Positions 34,189 through 40,877 of a DNA stretch of 40,877 nt are shown piece by piece. Below the pieces are notes generated by a model. That model was not told where the DNA came from, searched no databases, and saw only the letters and a list, made by a program, of their open reading frames with translations. The DNA comes from Pseudomonadota bacterium (GTDB lineage: Bacteria > Pseudomonadota > Gammaproteobacteria > Burkholderiales > Gallionellaceae): NCBI GenBank assembly GCA_021782995.1, contig JAJXUI010000002.1, positions 83,084 to 123,960 on the forward strand, read 5' to 3'. The number at the start of each line of letters is the position of its first letter. Positions within the stretch are counted from its first letter, which is position 1. A program made the position numbers and the translations under genes.

Positions 34189-34195
34189 AACCGCA
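34170..34195 (-). repeat. Right inverted repeat of the IS30-family element
   Basis: Reverse complement of the left end with one mismatch. The transposase stop codon (34186-34188) falls inside it, a compact arrangement in which gene and end overlap. Confidence 0.88.
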
Positions 34196-34265
34196 CCGAT
34201 AATCAGACAGTAGCTGTCAGATCAAGTCTGAACTACTACATATGAAGCAATATTATTATTTTCGC

Positions 34266-34625
34266 TCAGTATTCTGTACGAAGGCTATTTAAATATTCAG
34301 CAACATTGACTATCCCAATAATATTCTTTACTTGATCTGCAGGAACGCCACCAGTATGAAAATTATAGGTATGCATCCAGTGTTTCATTTGCTCGGCATC
34401 GTCACCCATCAAAGCCTCTAGAGATTGGTAGATTTCGATAAATAAATGAGCAATTTCAGATTGCTTGGAATTTATTGGTATCTTGCTGCGATGTTGGAAT
34501 GGGCGAATATTTCCTATAATCTCATCCAAAGAAGACTGATCAAATCCCAAAAAATTTCCGGCGTTTTGAAAAGCCTCCATAAGAACTTGTGCATTACTCA
34601 ATTCTTTTATTGCAGCTATCTTCAT
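34266..34625 (-). CDS. Possible Xre/MbcA/ParS-like toxin-binding-domain protein
   Basis: A 119-residue protein. Its C-terminal half (about 60-115: AHLFIEIYQSLEALMG, WMHTYNF, GGVPADQVKNIIGIVNVAEY) follows the pattern of the MbcA/ParS/Xre antitoxin C-terminal domain (DUF2384), with Trp, an aromatic-Gly segment and a Pro before a helix. The match is weaker than for the gene at 34980-35444. ATG 34625 is used; a TTG 30 bases upstream is also possible, and neither has a clear ribosome site. It is the last of five minus-strand genes and could act as a second antitoxin or a regulator. Confidence 0.55.
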   Translation of the reverse strand: MKIAAIKELSNAQVLMEAFQNAGNFLGFDQSSLDEIIGNIRPFQHRSKIPINSKQSEIAHLFIEIYQSLEALMGDDAEQMKHWMHTYNFHTGGVPADQVKNIIGIVNVAEYLNSLRTEY

Positions 34626-34673
34626 TCTTGTACAAGGAAATGTTGTGTTTAACAATTTGAGATCAAATTTCTA

Positions 34674-34979
34674 TCAATCTTGAACCTCATTTATCCTTAA
34701 TCCCTTTTTTATGTACAAGATCAATTTGGCAATGGTCATATCTCGCTTTTGATTTTCCGGAAGTCCCATGTTCTCAGATGATATTCCCGTCAAATAGGCG
34801 GCTACCGGCTCAGGCTGATCATTCTCCATTGCCAGCTTATAGACCTTTGGCAAATAGGATTGATATTCATCTCGCGACCAATAACCATCAGATACCCCAA
34901 TAGGGTCCCACTTGTAATAGAGAATCTCATCGATCCTGGTGTAAAAATCCAGCTGTTGGGGCGACAATTTATTGCTCAT
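34674..34979 (-). CDS. Small WDPIG-motif protein of unknown function
   Basis: A 101-residue soluble protein with the motif YYKWDPIGVSDGYWSRDEYQ near residues 15-35, then a helical body (VYKLAMENDQPEPVAAYL). Proteins with the WDPIG pattern resemble DUF1871 and are common small companions in variable regions; their role is not established. The gene starts right after the stop of the antitoxin-like gene 34980-35444 without a gap, so the two are probably translated together. I cannot say whether it is a toxin, an immunity factor or something else. Confidence 0.6.
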   Translation of the reverse strand: MSNKLSPQQLDFYTRIDEILYYKWDPIGVSDGYWSRDEYQSYLPKVYKLAMENDQPEPVAAYLTGISSENMGLPENQKRDMTIAKLILYIKKGLRINEVQD

Positions 34980-35444
34980 TTAGTTGCCAGCCGTCTTGTC
35001 CAAGTAGCCTCTGACCATCAATAGCCCCGTAAATCCAAAATCTCTAATCAAATTTATTGGGGAAATTCCATTAAATGCCTTGTTAGGAATGGTCATCCAG
35101 CCATAGGCAACATCACGATTATGTGGAAATAGGGTTCTCAATTGCTTGTGGATAGCCAGAAGGTGAGCTGATCTTTCTAAAGCGTCACGTCTGGTAGATA
35201 TTCCGCCGCCATCCCTCATGCGCTTTAAGGTGGATTGATTTCTCGGGTTAAGACCAAGAAGCGCTAATTGATCCACCTTGGATACTCCCCAGTGATCAAA
35301 GGCCTGTAACAGCACCCTCGCAATGGCTGTGAGATCAATATTGGGAGATAGCATATTTTTGTTTGTGTGTTTCAAGCTGAAATCCCTGAATTTGAATTGC
35401 TGAACAGCCAAATTTTGCAAGATGCAGGCAATATGGTCATTCAT
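34980..35444 (-). CDS. Xre/MbcA/ParS-type antitoxin-like protein
   Basis: A 154-residue protein. The middle (about 38-85) looks like the N-terminal helical DNA-binding region (VSKVDQLALLGLNPRNQSTL). The C-terminal part (about 95-150: LLAIHKQLRTLFP, YGWMTIPNKAFNGISPINLI, GLLMVRGYLD) is a good match to the MbcA/ParS/Xre toxin-binding domain. These antitoxins normally pair with a RES-domain toxin that degrades NAD+ or ADP-ribosylates a target. No such toxin is next to it. Its start overlaps the preceding gene by 8 bp, and the next gene follows without a gap, so it is embedded in an operon of unknown small proteins. Confidence 0.68.
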   Translation of the reverse strand: MNDHIACILQNLAVQQFKFRDFSLKHTNKNMLSPNIDLTAIARVLLQAFDHWGVSKVDQLALLGLNPRNQSTLKRMRDGGGISTRRDALERSAHLLAIHKQLRTLFPHNRDVAYGWMTIPNKAFNGISPINLIRDFGFTGLLMVRGYLDKTAGN

Positions 35445-35772
35445 CTGAAACCAGATTTATACCCAATTTATTCTTCTGTTGAAGTATCTTGAGTAGCCTT
35501 TCAAACTCTTCGTGGTCGCCTCGCATGGAAGCCAGGAATGCTTTCTTGACCAGTTGCGAGCCAGTTTTCCTGTTTTTGAAACGGACGCACATCAAAGCCA
35601 TTTTTCTGTTGAAATCAAATCGTTCCCTGTAGACATGTTCTGTTAGTCTCTCAAATTCCTCGATTGAGTAATTTTCAGGATGGGAAATGAATTTCTGATA
35701 GTCAGTTTCATATTCTGGATTCCTTTCAACCAGTTTCAAGTCTACGTCTTGCTTGTCATTGGGCTCGTTCAT
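35437..35772 (-). CDS. Unrecognised 111-residue protein in antitoxin-like operon
   Basis: A highly charged, mostly helical protein (for example YSIEEFERLTEHVYRERFDF, then MALMCVRFKNRKTGSQLVKK). No signal peptide, membrane helix or catalytic motif is visible. Its 3' end overlaps the start of the antitoxin-like gene by 8 bp. Position before the antitoxin is where a toxin could be, but the sequence does not show a toxin fold. I do not recognise the family. Confidence 0.55.
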   Translation of the reverse strand: MNEPNDKQDVDLKLVERNPEYETDYQKFISHPENYSIEEFERLTEHVYRERFDFNRKMALMCVRFKNRKTGSQLVKKAFLASMRGDHEEFERLLKILQQKNKLGINLVSDE

Positions 35773-35784
35773 GTGCTTGTGTTC

Positions 35785-35934
35785 TCAATGTATAGTTGAG
35801 TATTTTTTATCCAGGCAATGCATGATCGCAACATATAGTCGTAGCGGATTCTTGCGGTTCTTGATGGCCCTGTATATTGCATGCAGGGGAGCGAAGTAGC
35901 CAAAGAAGACATGCTGGAAGATTCTCATTTTCAT
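35785..35934 (-). CDS. Small basic hydrophobic protein, probable leader gene of the cluster
   Basis: A 49-residue frame starting MKMRIFQHVFFGYFAPLHAI and ending in a basic tail. It is chosen because AGGAG lies eight bases before ATG 35934, the best ribosome site in this cluster, and because it ends 12 bp before the next gene. It could be a small membrane peptide or toxin, as such peptides are often short, hydrophobic and basic. No family is recognised. The longer frame that starts at 35988 has no ribosome site. Confidence 0.45.
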   Translation of the reverse strand: MKMRIFQHVFFGYFAPLHAIYRAIKNRKNPLRLYVAIMHCLDKKYSTIH

Positions 35935-36237
35935 GAACCTTACTCCTAGAGATGCCAGGAAGAGAAATATTGGGATGCAACATTTCAACCTGATATGGCT
36001 CCATTATAGGTATGGCTCAGGGAAATTTTCCATAGCAGATTTGAAATTTTGGAAAAAAATAATCTACTGCAACCCTTACGGCGGAAGTGCGTGCTTTTCA
36101 GGATTAAAAAGTGAGAATTTACGAATTTTGACCAAGCAAGCCGGGTGACTTATGGTCGTATATTAAATTTTGTTTCGAATCTTAAATGGTTCCATATAGA
36201 ATTAATCCATTCATGATTCCGAAGGAGCAGCTTCAGC
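35935..36237. other. AT-rich divergent intergenic region
   Basis: About 300 bp between the minus-strand small-gene cluster and the plus-strand gene at 36238. It probably carries promoters for both. A 71-codon plus-strand frame at 35933-36148 lacks a ribosome site and is not called. No clear operator was recognised. Confidence 0.45.
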
Positions 36238-36675
36238 ATGGAATACTATGCAAATGTACCGTACGATATTGATGATCGAACTGACGGGGATGCCCAGATT
36301 GTATTGACCGCGCTGTGGGGAGATGTAGAAGTTTCAGCAGCAGGTATCGTAAGAAATGCGGTCAAGGCAATCTCATATGAAGTGAGACTATCCGAGCAGA
36401 CGGTCCTTGCTGCCCTGGAAAAACTCGAGAGCCTGCGTCAGATCGCTGTCGATTTGAGTAGTGGGGAACTGCTGATCCTGGGCTGGCTGGAACACAACTA
36501 TCTGTTTGAGGGCACAATCAGTGAATCGCCTCAGAGTGTTCTTCTGGCAATGGATTTGATTGTAAGTCCTGTTATCAAAGAATATGCCCAGCGTGAGGCC
36601 AACAAGCTGGATGTTGGATACGATGCTGCCGTATCAGCAAACAATCCAAACCGCGGTGATGCCACTTTTATTTAG
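36238..36675 (+). CDS. Winged-helix-like protein, possible phage/plasmid replication or regulatory factor
   Basis: A 145-residue soluble protein. Residues 20-90 (AQIVLTALWGDVEVSAAGIV, EQTVLAALEKLESLRQIAVD, ELLILGWLEHNY) have the pattern of a winged helix-turn-helix like those in N-terminal domains of phage replication initiators, where a helix pair is followed by a short beta wing and a WxxHN-like end. The rest is helical with an Asn-rich tail. A strong ribosome site (AAGGAG) precedes ATG 36238. The identification is by pattern only, and no partner helicase loader is present. Confidence 0.5.
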   Translation: MEYYANVPYDIDDRTDGDAQIVLTALWGDVEVSAAGIVRNAVKAISYEVRLSEQTVLAALEKLESLRQIAVDLSSGELLILGWLEHNYLFEGTISESPQSVLLAMDLIVSPVIKEYAQREANKLDVGYDAAVSANNPNRGDATFI

Positions 36676-36717
36676 GTTGTACCTACTTCCTTGCCTTGGA
36701 AGAAAACCTATCAGAAA

Positions 36718-36945
36718 TTACTGATGCTTGATGAACAACTCAGGTAGCTCGGTTTTCAGAATATCCGCCAGTTTTACCAATACCAGAACAGACGGATTGC
36801 CCACGCCTCTTTCTATCTGCGAAATATACGTCCGATCCAGCCCGGCTTGAAATGCCAGTTCTTCCTGCGTCAGGCCGTGGGCCAGCCGCAACGTTTTCAC
36901 GTTGCTAGCCAGAATCTTCAGGACCTGATCGATGCGCCTTTTCAT
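36718..36945 (-). CDS. XRE-family transcriptional regulator
   Basis: A 75-residue helix-turn-helix protein. Residues 12-65 have the classic pattern (VKTLRLAHGLTQEELAFQAG, then LDRTYISQIERGVGNPSV). The C-terminus (LADILKTELPELFI) is typical of small single-domain XRE regulators of mobile elements and restriction systems. ATG 36945 is used because the frame before it does not look like protein; its ribosome site is weak. It points towards the 3' end of the gene at 36238-36675. Target unknown. Confidence 0.82.
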   Translation of the reverse strand: MKRRIDQVLKILASNVKTLRLAHGLTQEELAFQAGLDRTYISQIERGVGNPSVLVLVKLADILKTELPELFIKHQ

Positions 36946-37281
36946 AGGTGCAAAGATGCAACGTCCGAGATTGACAGTCCACGGAATATAATCTACAAAT
37001 GCAATCTTCCAATGGAGGCGTAAGGCCTGCATTATAGATATATATTTACATAAATACAGATAGATAGGCTGGAAATTGGTTATAGGAACAATTTTCCCAT
37101 TTCCGTACTGGAGTAACAGACATGTAGATGACAAAAGACCTCAACCACAGGAACAAAATAAAGCTTTGGAAAATTGTCGATCTAGGCAATATGGAAAGAC
37201 CGATCAAATCGGCAAAGGCTGCAGGCAAAGAACAAAACATACCTGCATGGTTGAGTAAATCAATATATTTAGAGGGGAAAT
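36946..37281. other. Divergent intergenic region before the lipoprotein gene
   Basis: About 335 bp between the XRE regulator and the lipoprotein gene. It should hold the promoters of both, and the XRE protein may bind here. A plus-strand frame from 37128 runs into the lipoprotein gene in another frame and has a poorly placed ribosome site, so it is not called. AGAGGGG just before 37282 is the lipoprotein's ribosome site. Confidence 0.45.
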
Positions 37282-38526
37282 ATGAAGCTAATCAAGAATG
37301 GCGCAGGCGTGCTGCTATGCATGGCCCTGCTGCAAGGATGTGGAAGCGGTGCGGGATCGGGCGGCAATGGAGGGGGAAATGCTGGTACCAGTAATTCCTC
37401 CATAAAGAGCGTAACAGCAACCCAGAACGGATCTTCAGGTATCACCTTGAACTGGGATGCGGTAACCGGAGCAACAGGGTATAACATCTATCGCGCTACC
37501 ACCGCCAACCAGGCGCTTGCAGCGATGACCAAGGTGACTGGTAGCTCGATTACCAACAACTCGGTTCCATATTACGACACGGGCCTGACTCCTGCGACGA
37601 CCTACTACTATAAGGTCACCTGGATCACCAACAATACGGAAAACACAGCCCCGGAGACGTCGGCAACCACCGCCACCCGATCGACACTGAAACAGATGGG
37701 TGGGTCGATACAGGGCAATCCGCTGACCTTGACCAACAAGGTGTCACTGGTTGCCAGCGGTTATTCTAATCCCTCTCATATCACAACAGATGGTACCACT
37801 GTTTATTTGACCGACCAGGGGACGCGCTCGGTACTGAAGGTCGATCCTGTCACAGGAATCTCTACTGTGCTGCTGGGTAATGGCACCTGCGCTGCCGCCC
37901 TATGCAATCCACGTGGCATTACGACAGATGGCACTAGTCTGTATGTGGTGGACCAGAACGGCGGCACATTGGGCCAGGGTGGTATCTATAAGATCGACCC
38001 GACAACTGGCACCAGTACAACCTTCGTCGGCTCAGGGCTTTACCTGCCAACCGTGATCACCACCGACGGCGTCAATATTTACGTGGGCGATTTCTACGGG
38101 ATCAAGAAATACGATATTGCTACCGCCACGCAAGTAACGTTGACTACTACCTCTGTGACAGACATGACTACGGATGGCAACTATTTGTACACGATCAAGG
38201 GGCATGCAATACAGAGGGTCGACATGGTATCCGGTGCAATCTCCCTGTTTGCAGGAACGGTAAATACATCAGGCCAGAAGGATGGGGTGGGAGGGCTTGC
38301 CACACTATCCAATCCGCAGTACCTGGCATCAGATGGTAGCAGCCTGTATGTGAGTCAATGGATAGGCGTAGGGTTTTCGAGCCTGCCGATGCGCAAGATC
38401 GACATTGCTACGGCAACGGTGACCACGATTTCAAGTGTTACTTCGGCGCTTGGGGTTACTACCGACGGCACACGAATATTCAATGTAAACAACGCTGGAA
38501 GCGGCGTATTGAACAAGCTGGAATAG
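37282..38526 (+). CDS. Lipoprotein with fibronectin-III domain and beta-propeller
   Basis: A 414-residue exported lipoprotein. The signal peptide ends with lipobox LLQGC (Cys about 20), followed by a Gly/Ser-rich linker. Residues 45-135 form a fibronectin type III-like domain (ITLNWDAVTGATGYNIYRAT and TTYYYKVTWI). Residues 155-414 are about six repeats of about 40 residues with the pattern (I/M)TTDGxxxYxxD followed by a KxDxxTG strand, as in NHL-type beta-propellers. It probably stands at the cell surface or in the periplasm and binds a ligand. No catalytic residues are seen. Function unknown. Confidence 0.75.
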   Translation: MKLIKNGAGVLLCMALLQGCGSGAGSGGNGGGNAGTSNSSIKSVTATQNGSSGITLNWDAVTGATGYNIYRATTANQALAAMTKVTGSSITNNSVPYYDTGLTPATTYYYKVTWITNNTENTAPETSATTATRSTLKQMGGSIQGNPLTLTNKVSLVASGYSNPSHITTDGTTVYLTDQGTRSVLKVDPVTGISTVLLGNGTCAAALCNPRGITTDGTSLYVVDQNGGTLGQGGIYKIDPTTGTSTTFVGSGLYLPTVITTDGVNIYVGDFYGIKKYDIATATQVTLTTTSVTDMTTDGNYLYTIKGHAIQRVDMVSGAISLFAGTVNTSGQKDGVGGLATLSNPQYLASDGSSLYVSQWIGVGFSSLPMRKIDIATATVTTISSVTSALGVTTDGTRIFNVNNAGSGVLNKLE

Positions 38527-38616
38527 GGGATTCCACCTAGGTCATCAATCTTGCAAATAGTTCTTTGGAAAATTGGCGACTTTGCTATCTTGCCTCCATA
38601 GACCAGGAGAAAACCC

Positions 38617-38901
38617 ATGAAACATGAAGCAACAGCAAACAAGACATCCACTCAAGGTAAACACACCTTTCAATGGGAGGTCATCGAGCTTGTGGATGAA
38701 TATGCGGAGCTGCACTCGATTGCTAGCTTCCTCTGCGGTGCCATGGTTTCTGTCATGTCACCCAATATGCCCGTCAGGGAAGACATGATCCAGGGCGCAA
38801 AGTGCTGTGTCGAAATGCTGCAGGAACGCTTGCAGGGTTTCAAGGAAGGTATGGGCAAGTTAAGCAAGCGTGCCGCGGCGGAATCCAAGTGTAAAGAATG
38901 A
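38617..38901 (+). CDS. Unrecognised 94-residue protein
   Basis: A small soluble, mainly helical protein. It contains HTFQWEVIELVDEYAELHSI, a central Cys-containing helix (SFLCGAMVS), then VREDMIQGAKCCVEMLQERL and a Lys-rich tail. A good ribosome site (AGGAG, seven bases before ATG) supports it as real. It lies 90 bp after the lipoprotein gene on the same strand. I do not recognise it. Confidence 0.6.
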   Translation: MKHEATANKTSTQGKHTFQWEVIELVDEYAELHSIASFLCGAMVSVMSPNMPVREDMIQGAKCCVEMLQERLQGFKEGMGKLSKRAAAESKCKE

Positions 38902-38985
38902 CCCTCATCTTTGCCGGGACAAGCGATGTTGATTTTACGCTGGTAAACAATGCATTTGATAAATAACTGAAAGGGAGAAACGACA

Positions 38986-39243
38986 ATGGATCTGATTTCT
39001 TTGGTAGTCGTGGCGATTATTGGCTTTTTCATATTCAAGGGCCTGAAAAAGCACAGTTCATTGCCGACTTTTGATGATTATCGGGTGGCGCATCCTGGAT
39101 TGGTCAAGGACGGCAAAATCAGCTGCTACAAGTGTGAAGGTAGCGATGTATCGATCAGGCAGATCGGCAAAACCCCGACGTCCATACTCAATCACCATGT
39201 ATGCAAAACCTGCGGCACGACCTTGTTCAGGTCAAGTACTTGA
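38986..39243 (+). CDS. Single-span membrane protein with zinc ribbon
   Basis: An 85-residue protein. Residues 3-20 are a membrane helix (LISLVVVAIIGFFIFKGL). Residues 45-82 have two CxxC pairs (CYKC and CKTC) set about 27 residues apart, the pattern of a zinc ribbon facing the cytoplasm or periplasm. A ribosome site (AAGGGAG) precedes ATG 38986. It is followed after 38 bp by the gene at 39282. Such small anchored zinc ribbons are frequent in mobile elements; no specific role is known. Confidence 0.65.
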   Translation: MDLISLVVVAIIGFFIFKGLKKHSSLPTFDDYRVAHPGLVKDGKISCYKCEGSDVSIRQIGKTPTSILNHHVCKTCGTTLFRSST

Positions 39244-39281
39244 TCACCTCTCATAATCGATCAATCCACAGGAGAAATGCG

Positions 39282-39989
39282 ATGCACGTCTTGAAAGTTC
39301 TGACCAAGCCGGGAAGCGGGAATGAACACATTGTCCACTGGACAAATACCATCACTCCTCGTGGTTCTTATAGGGTAAGCGTGCCGGTGGAGATAGAGGA
39401 TGCCCCCATCATTGCCGAGTTGTATGTGTTGCAGCACTTGCTGGAAGTCAAGGAAGTAGTTGGCGCCAATTCGGCAGGAAGTCCAAACATCAAATTGGTT
39501 GTGTCCTTTGGCGCCATCAAGAAACTGAACCGTAAATCGTCAGACAAGACACACATGACTGAATATGCCAAGTTCCTGACAACCCGCTGGAAGGATTGCG
39601 TTATCGAAGTGGATAAGGATGAAAGCTGGCTGGGTGAATACGAGCCTTCAGAATCGCTGGATGCGACTTCTCCACTGTCGGAGTACATAGACATACATGG
39701 GTTTGGCCGGGCAGTGCTCACATCGCATGTGGTTGAGCAATACCACGAACGGTTTGAGAAGGAACTCTTTGGGGATGCCTGGCGAAAGCTGACCAAAACC
39801 GCCAGGGAGGACAAGATCATTGAAATAGACAAGAACAATCCGCAGACACGTATGAAATACGCAATCAAAGGAAAGGGAGAAGGACGTTATTTTTATCATC
39901 CGAATAAGCAGCTGATGATGGTTGTATCAAAAACTTATGATGGCACGCCTGCTATGGTGACAGCCTACAAGACGGAATTTAAGCAGTAG
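39282..39989 (+). CDS. Two-domain protein with possible BECR-type nuclease end
   Basis: A 235-residue soluble protein. The N-terminal part (about 1-110) is alpha/beta with IIAELYVLQHLLEVKEVVGA and IKLVVSFGAIKKL, a pattern reminiscent of an RNase H-like fold. The C-terminal part (about 145-230) has LTSHVVEQYHERF, then TRMKYAIKGKGEGRYFYH and LMMVVSKTYDGTPAMVTAYK. This is the layout of RelE/barnase/EndoU (BECR) fold endonucleases, with a helix His, a basic strand and a final T-A-Y strand. ATG 39282 has AGGAG seven bases upstream. No antitoxin or immunity gene is recognised beside it. The assignment is by pattern only. Confidence 0.5.
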   Translation: MHVLKVLTKPGSGNEHIVHWTNTITPRGSYRVSVPVEIEDAPIIAELYVLQHLLEVKEVVGANSAGSPNIKLVVSFGAIKKLNRKSSDKTHMTEYAKFLTTRWKDCVIEVDKDESWLGEYEPSESLDATSPLSEYIDIHGFGRAVLTSHVVEQYHERFEKELFGDAWRKLTKTAREDKIIEIDKNNPQTRMKYAIKGKGEGRYFYHPNKQLMMVVSKTYDGTPAMVTAYKTEFKQ

Positions 39990-40013
39990 TGAAAAAAAAT
40001 ACAGGGAGAATAT

Positions 40014-40751
40014 ATGAAGAAAACTTATGGAATTCTATTGATTTTGGCAAGCCTGATGGTGTTTAAAGCGCAAGCAGAGGAGGCCGTGCAAACAGTAACG
40101 AAGAATGAAAGCCAATCCGGGCAGACCCCTTTGATCGTGCGGGTAGATAAACCAAGGTTCAGTTTTGATGATTTTCAGATAAAACCTGACAATTTCCCTA
40201 ATGGGATATATGTAATGGCGATGAAAAAGCCATTGTTCCGTGATCCAGTTTACTTCCCTAAAGTAGGCTCAATAGTGACAGAGAAGCTGAAAAATCTTGG
40301 ATTCAAAATTGCAAGTTCTCCTGAAACTGCTGATGCAGTATTAACATTCAATGGTTCAAGCGAATTGAAGTTTGAAGAAATTGAGAAGGGTGAAACAGAT
40401 CGCGTTTCTAGAGGGCTGACTATCGCTGATAACCTGATGGGAGCGGCACTGGGCGGAAAACTGATGGGTAATACTTATGTTCTAGTTAATGGCGTGACGT
40501 TAAATCTTGATAACAAGAATGTGGCCATCGAAATCAAGATTAAAGGCGTCAAGGATGAGTCATTGAATAAACATTCAGCGCTTACCATGTATGCACAATA
40601 CAATGAAGATACCTATGTAACGTCAGAAAAACTTGTCGGCCTGTTGGTCGACGAGTGGGCGAAAAAATGTGTAACAGGCGCAGCTGCAACAAACAGCACG
40701 GCAAGCGCTCAGCCGGAAATAGAATCAGGCAAGCCAATGGAAGCAAAATAA
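40014..40751 (+). CDS. Exported protein of unknown function
   Basis: A 245-residue protein with a signal peptide (about 1-21: MKKTYGILLILASLMVFKAQ, cleavage near AQAEE). The mature part has a strand-helix region (YFPKVGSIVTEKLKNLGFKI) and a Gly-rich helix (NLMGAALGGKLMG), reminiscent of lipid- or membrane-interacting segments in mating-channel or envelope proteins. It is preceded by a ribosome site (GGGAG) and starts 24 bp after the gene at 39282. I do not recognise the family. Confidence 0.6.
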   Translation: MKKTYGILLILASLMVFKAQAEEAVQTVTKNESQSGQTPLIVRVDKPRFSFDDFQIKPDNFPNGIYVMAMKKPLFRDPVYFPKVGSIVTEKLKNLGFKIASSPETADAVLTFNGSSELKFEEIEKGETDRVSRGLTIADNLMGAALGGKLMGNTYVLVNGVTLNLDNKNVAIEIKIKGVKDESLNKHSALTMYAQYNEDTYVTSEKLVGLLVDEWAKKCVTGAAATNSTASAQPEIESGKPMEAK

Positions 40752-40808
40752 AGAAAAAAACTTGAAGGAAATGGACATAGATTGAAGAGGGCTAATACAG
40801 GAGGATTC

Positions 40809-40877
40809 ATGCGTAAATCGATCGAAGCGTTCGAGATTGGCTGCAGGCAAGGATGGAAATTGTTCTGGTCCCCTTTT
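40809..40877 (+). CDS. Start of an unrecognised gene, cut by the window edge
   Basis: ATG 40809 with GGAGG five bases before it opens a frame of at least 23 codons (MRKSIEAFEIGCRQGWKLFW and onward) that runs off the right edge. Too little is seen to name it. It continues the plus-strand gene series of this region. Confidence 0.5.
   Translation, partial: MRKSIEAFEIGCRQGWKLFWSPF

Larger units (their letters stand above)
32967..34195 (+). mobile_element. Complete IS30-family insertion sequence
   Basis: A 1229-bp element bounded by 26-bp inverted repeats with one mismatch and containing one intact transposase gene. The flanking dinucleotide CC occurs on both sides (32965-32966 and 34196-34197), compatible with the 2-3 bp target duplications of IS30 elements. 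It separates the efflux operon from the small-gene cluster to the right. The intact ends and gene suggest recent insertion. The 290 bp between it and the pump operon hold no gene I can support; a 22-codon frame from 32906 is too weak to call. Confidence 0.9.

Noticed and set aside
37128-37394. Plus-strand 88-codon frame before the lipoprotein
   Set aside because: It overlaps the lipoprotein start in another frame, its ribosome site is too far away and its product looks random.
1-40877. CRISPR array
   Set aside because: No regularly spaced direct repeats were found; the repeats seen are the csoS2 protein repeats, the hip operators and the IS ends.

Overview
The window looks like the chromosome of a chemolithoautotrophic proteobacterium, most likely a betaproteobacterium of the Thiobacillus, Nitrosomonas or Sulfuriferula kind. 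The basis is an alpha-carboxysome (cso) locus with a CbbR regulator, a carboxysome-positioning McdAB pair and an acRAF-type Rubisco assembly factor. The genus cannot be fixed from the sequence alone.

Region 1 (1-8.3 kb) is the carboxysome locus. On the minus strand csoS2, csoSCA, csoS4A, csoS4B and csoS1 (cut by the left edge) form a tight operon. Divergent from it, cbbR starts 195 bp upstream of csoS2, and acRAF, mcdA and mcdB follow on the plus strand. The Rubisco genes cbbL and cbbS, which normally precede csoS2, are not here. A PsiE-like membrane protein, a bidirectional terminator and a periplasmic rhodanese close the region.

Region 2 (8.77-17.3 kb) starts at a 45-bp 3' fragment of tRNA-Arg(CCG), which looks like one att end of an integrated element. 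Next comes an AT-rich 5.3-kb gene for a 1774-residue protein. It carries one complete tyrosine-recombinase catalytic set (R1269, K1304/1305, H1377, R1380, H1441, Y1451) and an upstream recombinase-like domain that lacks the tyrosine. A 420-residue protein with a probable N-terminal helix-turn-helix follows. Then comes a hipBA module whose promoter carries three evenly spaced palindromic operators. The geometry of the tRNA fragment predicts that the intact tRNA lies to the right, and none is seen before the window ends.

Region 3 (17.5-32.7 kb, all minus strand) is an envelope and efflux region. It holds an ABC transporter with an accessory protein and a QseBC/PmrAB-like two-component system. 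It also holds a DedA-PAP2-LssY fusion, two overlapping COG4705-like membrane proteins built from four repeats, and two PepSY-domain proteins. Between the PepSY genes lies the decayed remnant of a second two-component system. An outer-membrane factor, an adaptor and an RND pump form the last operon.

Region 4 (32.97-40.88 kb) begins with a complete IS30-family element with 26-bp inverted repeats. After it comes a minus-strand cluster of five small genes, two of which resemble Xre/MbcA/ParS antitoxins but have no recognisable RES toxin. Beyond that are small regulators, an FN3 plus beta-propeller lipoprotein, a zinc-ribbon protein, a possible BECR-fold nuclease and several unrecognised genes. 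This has the look of accessory or mobile DNA and runs off the right edge.
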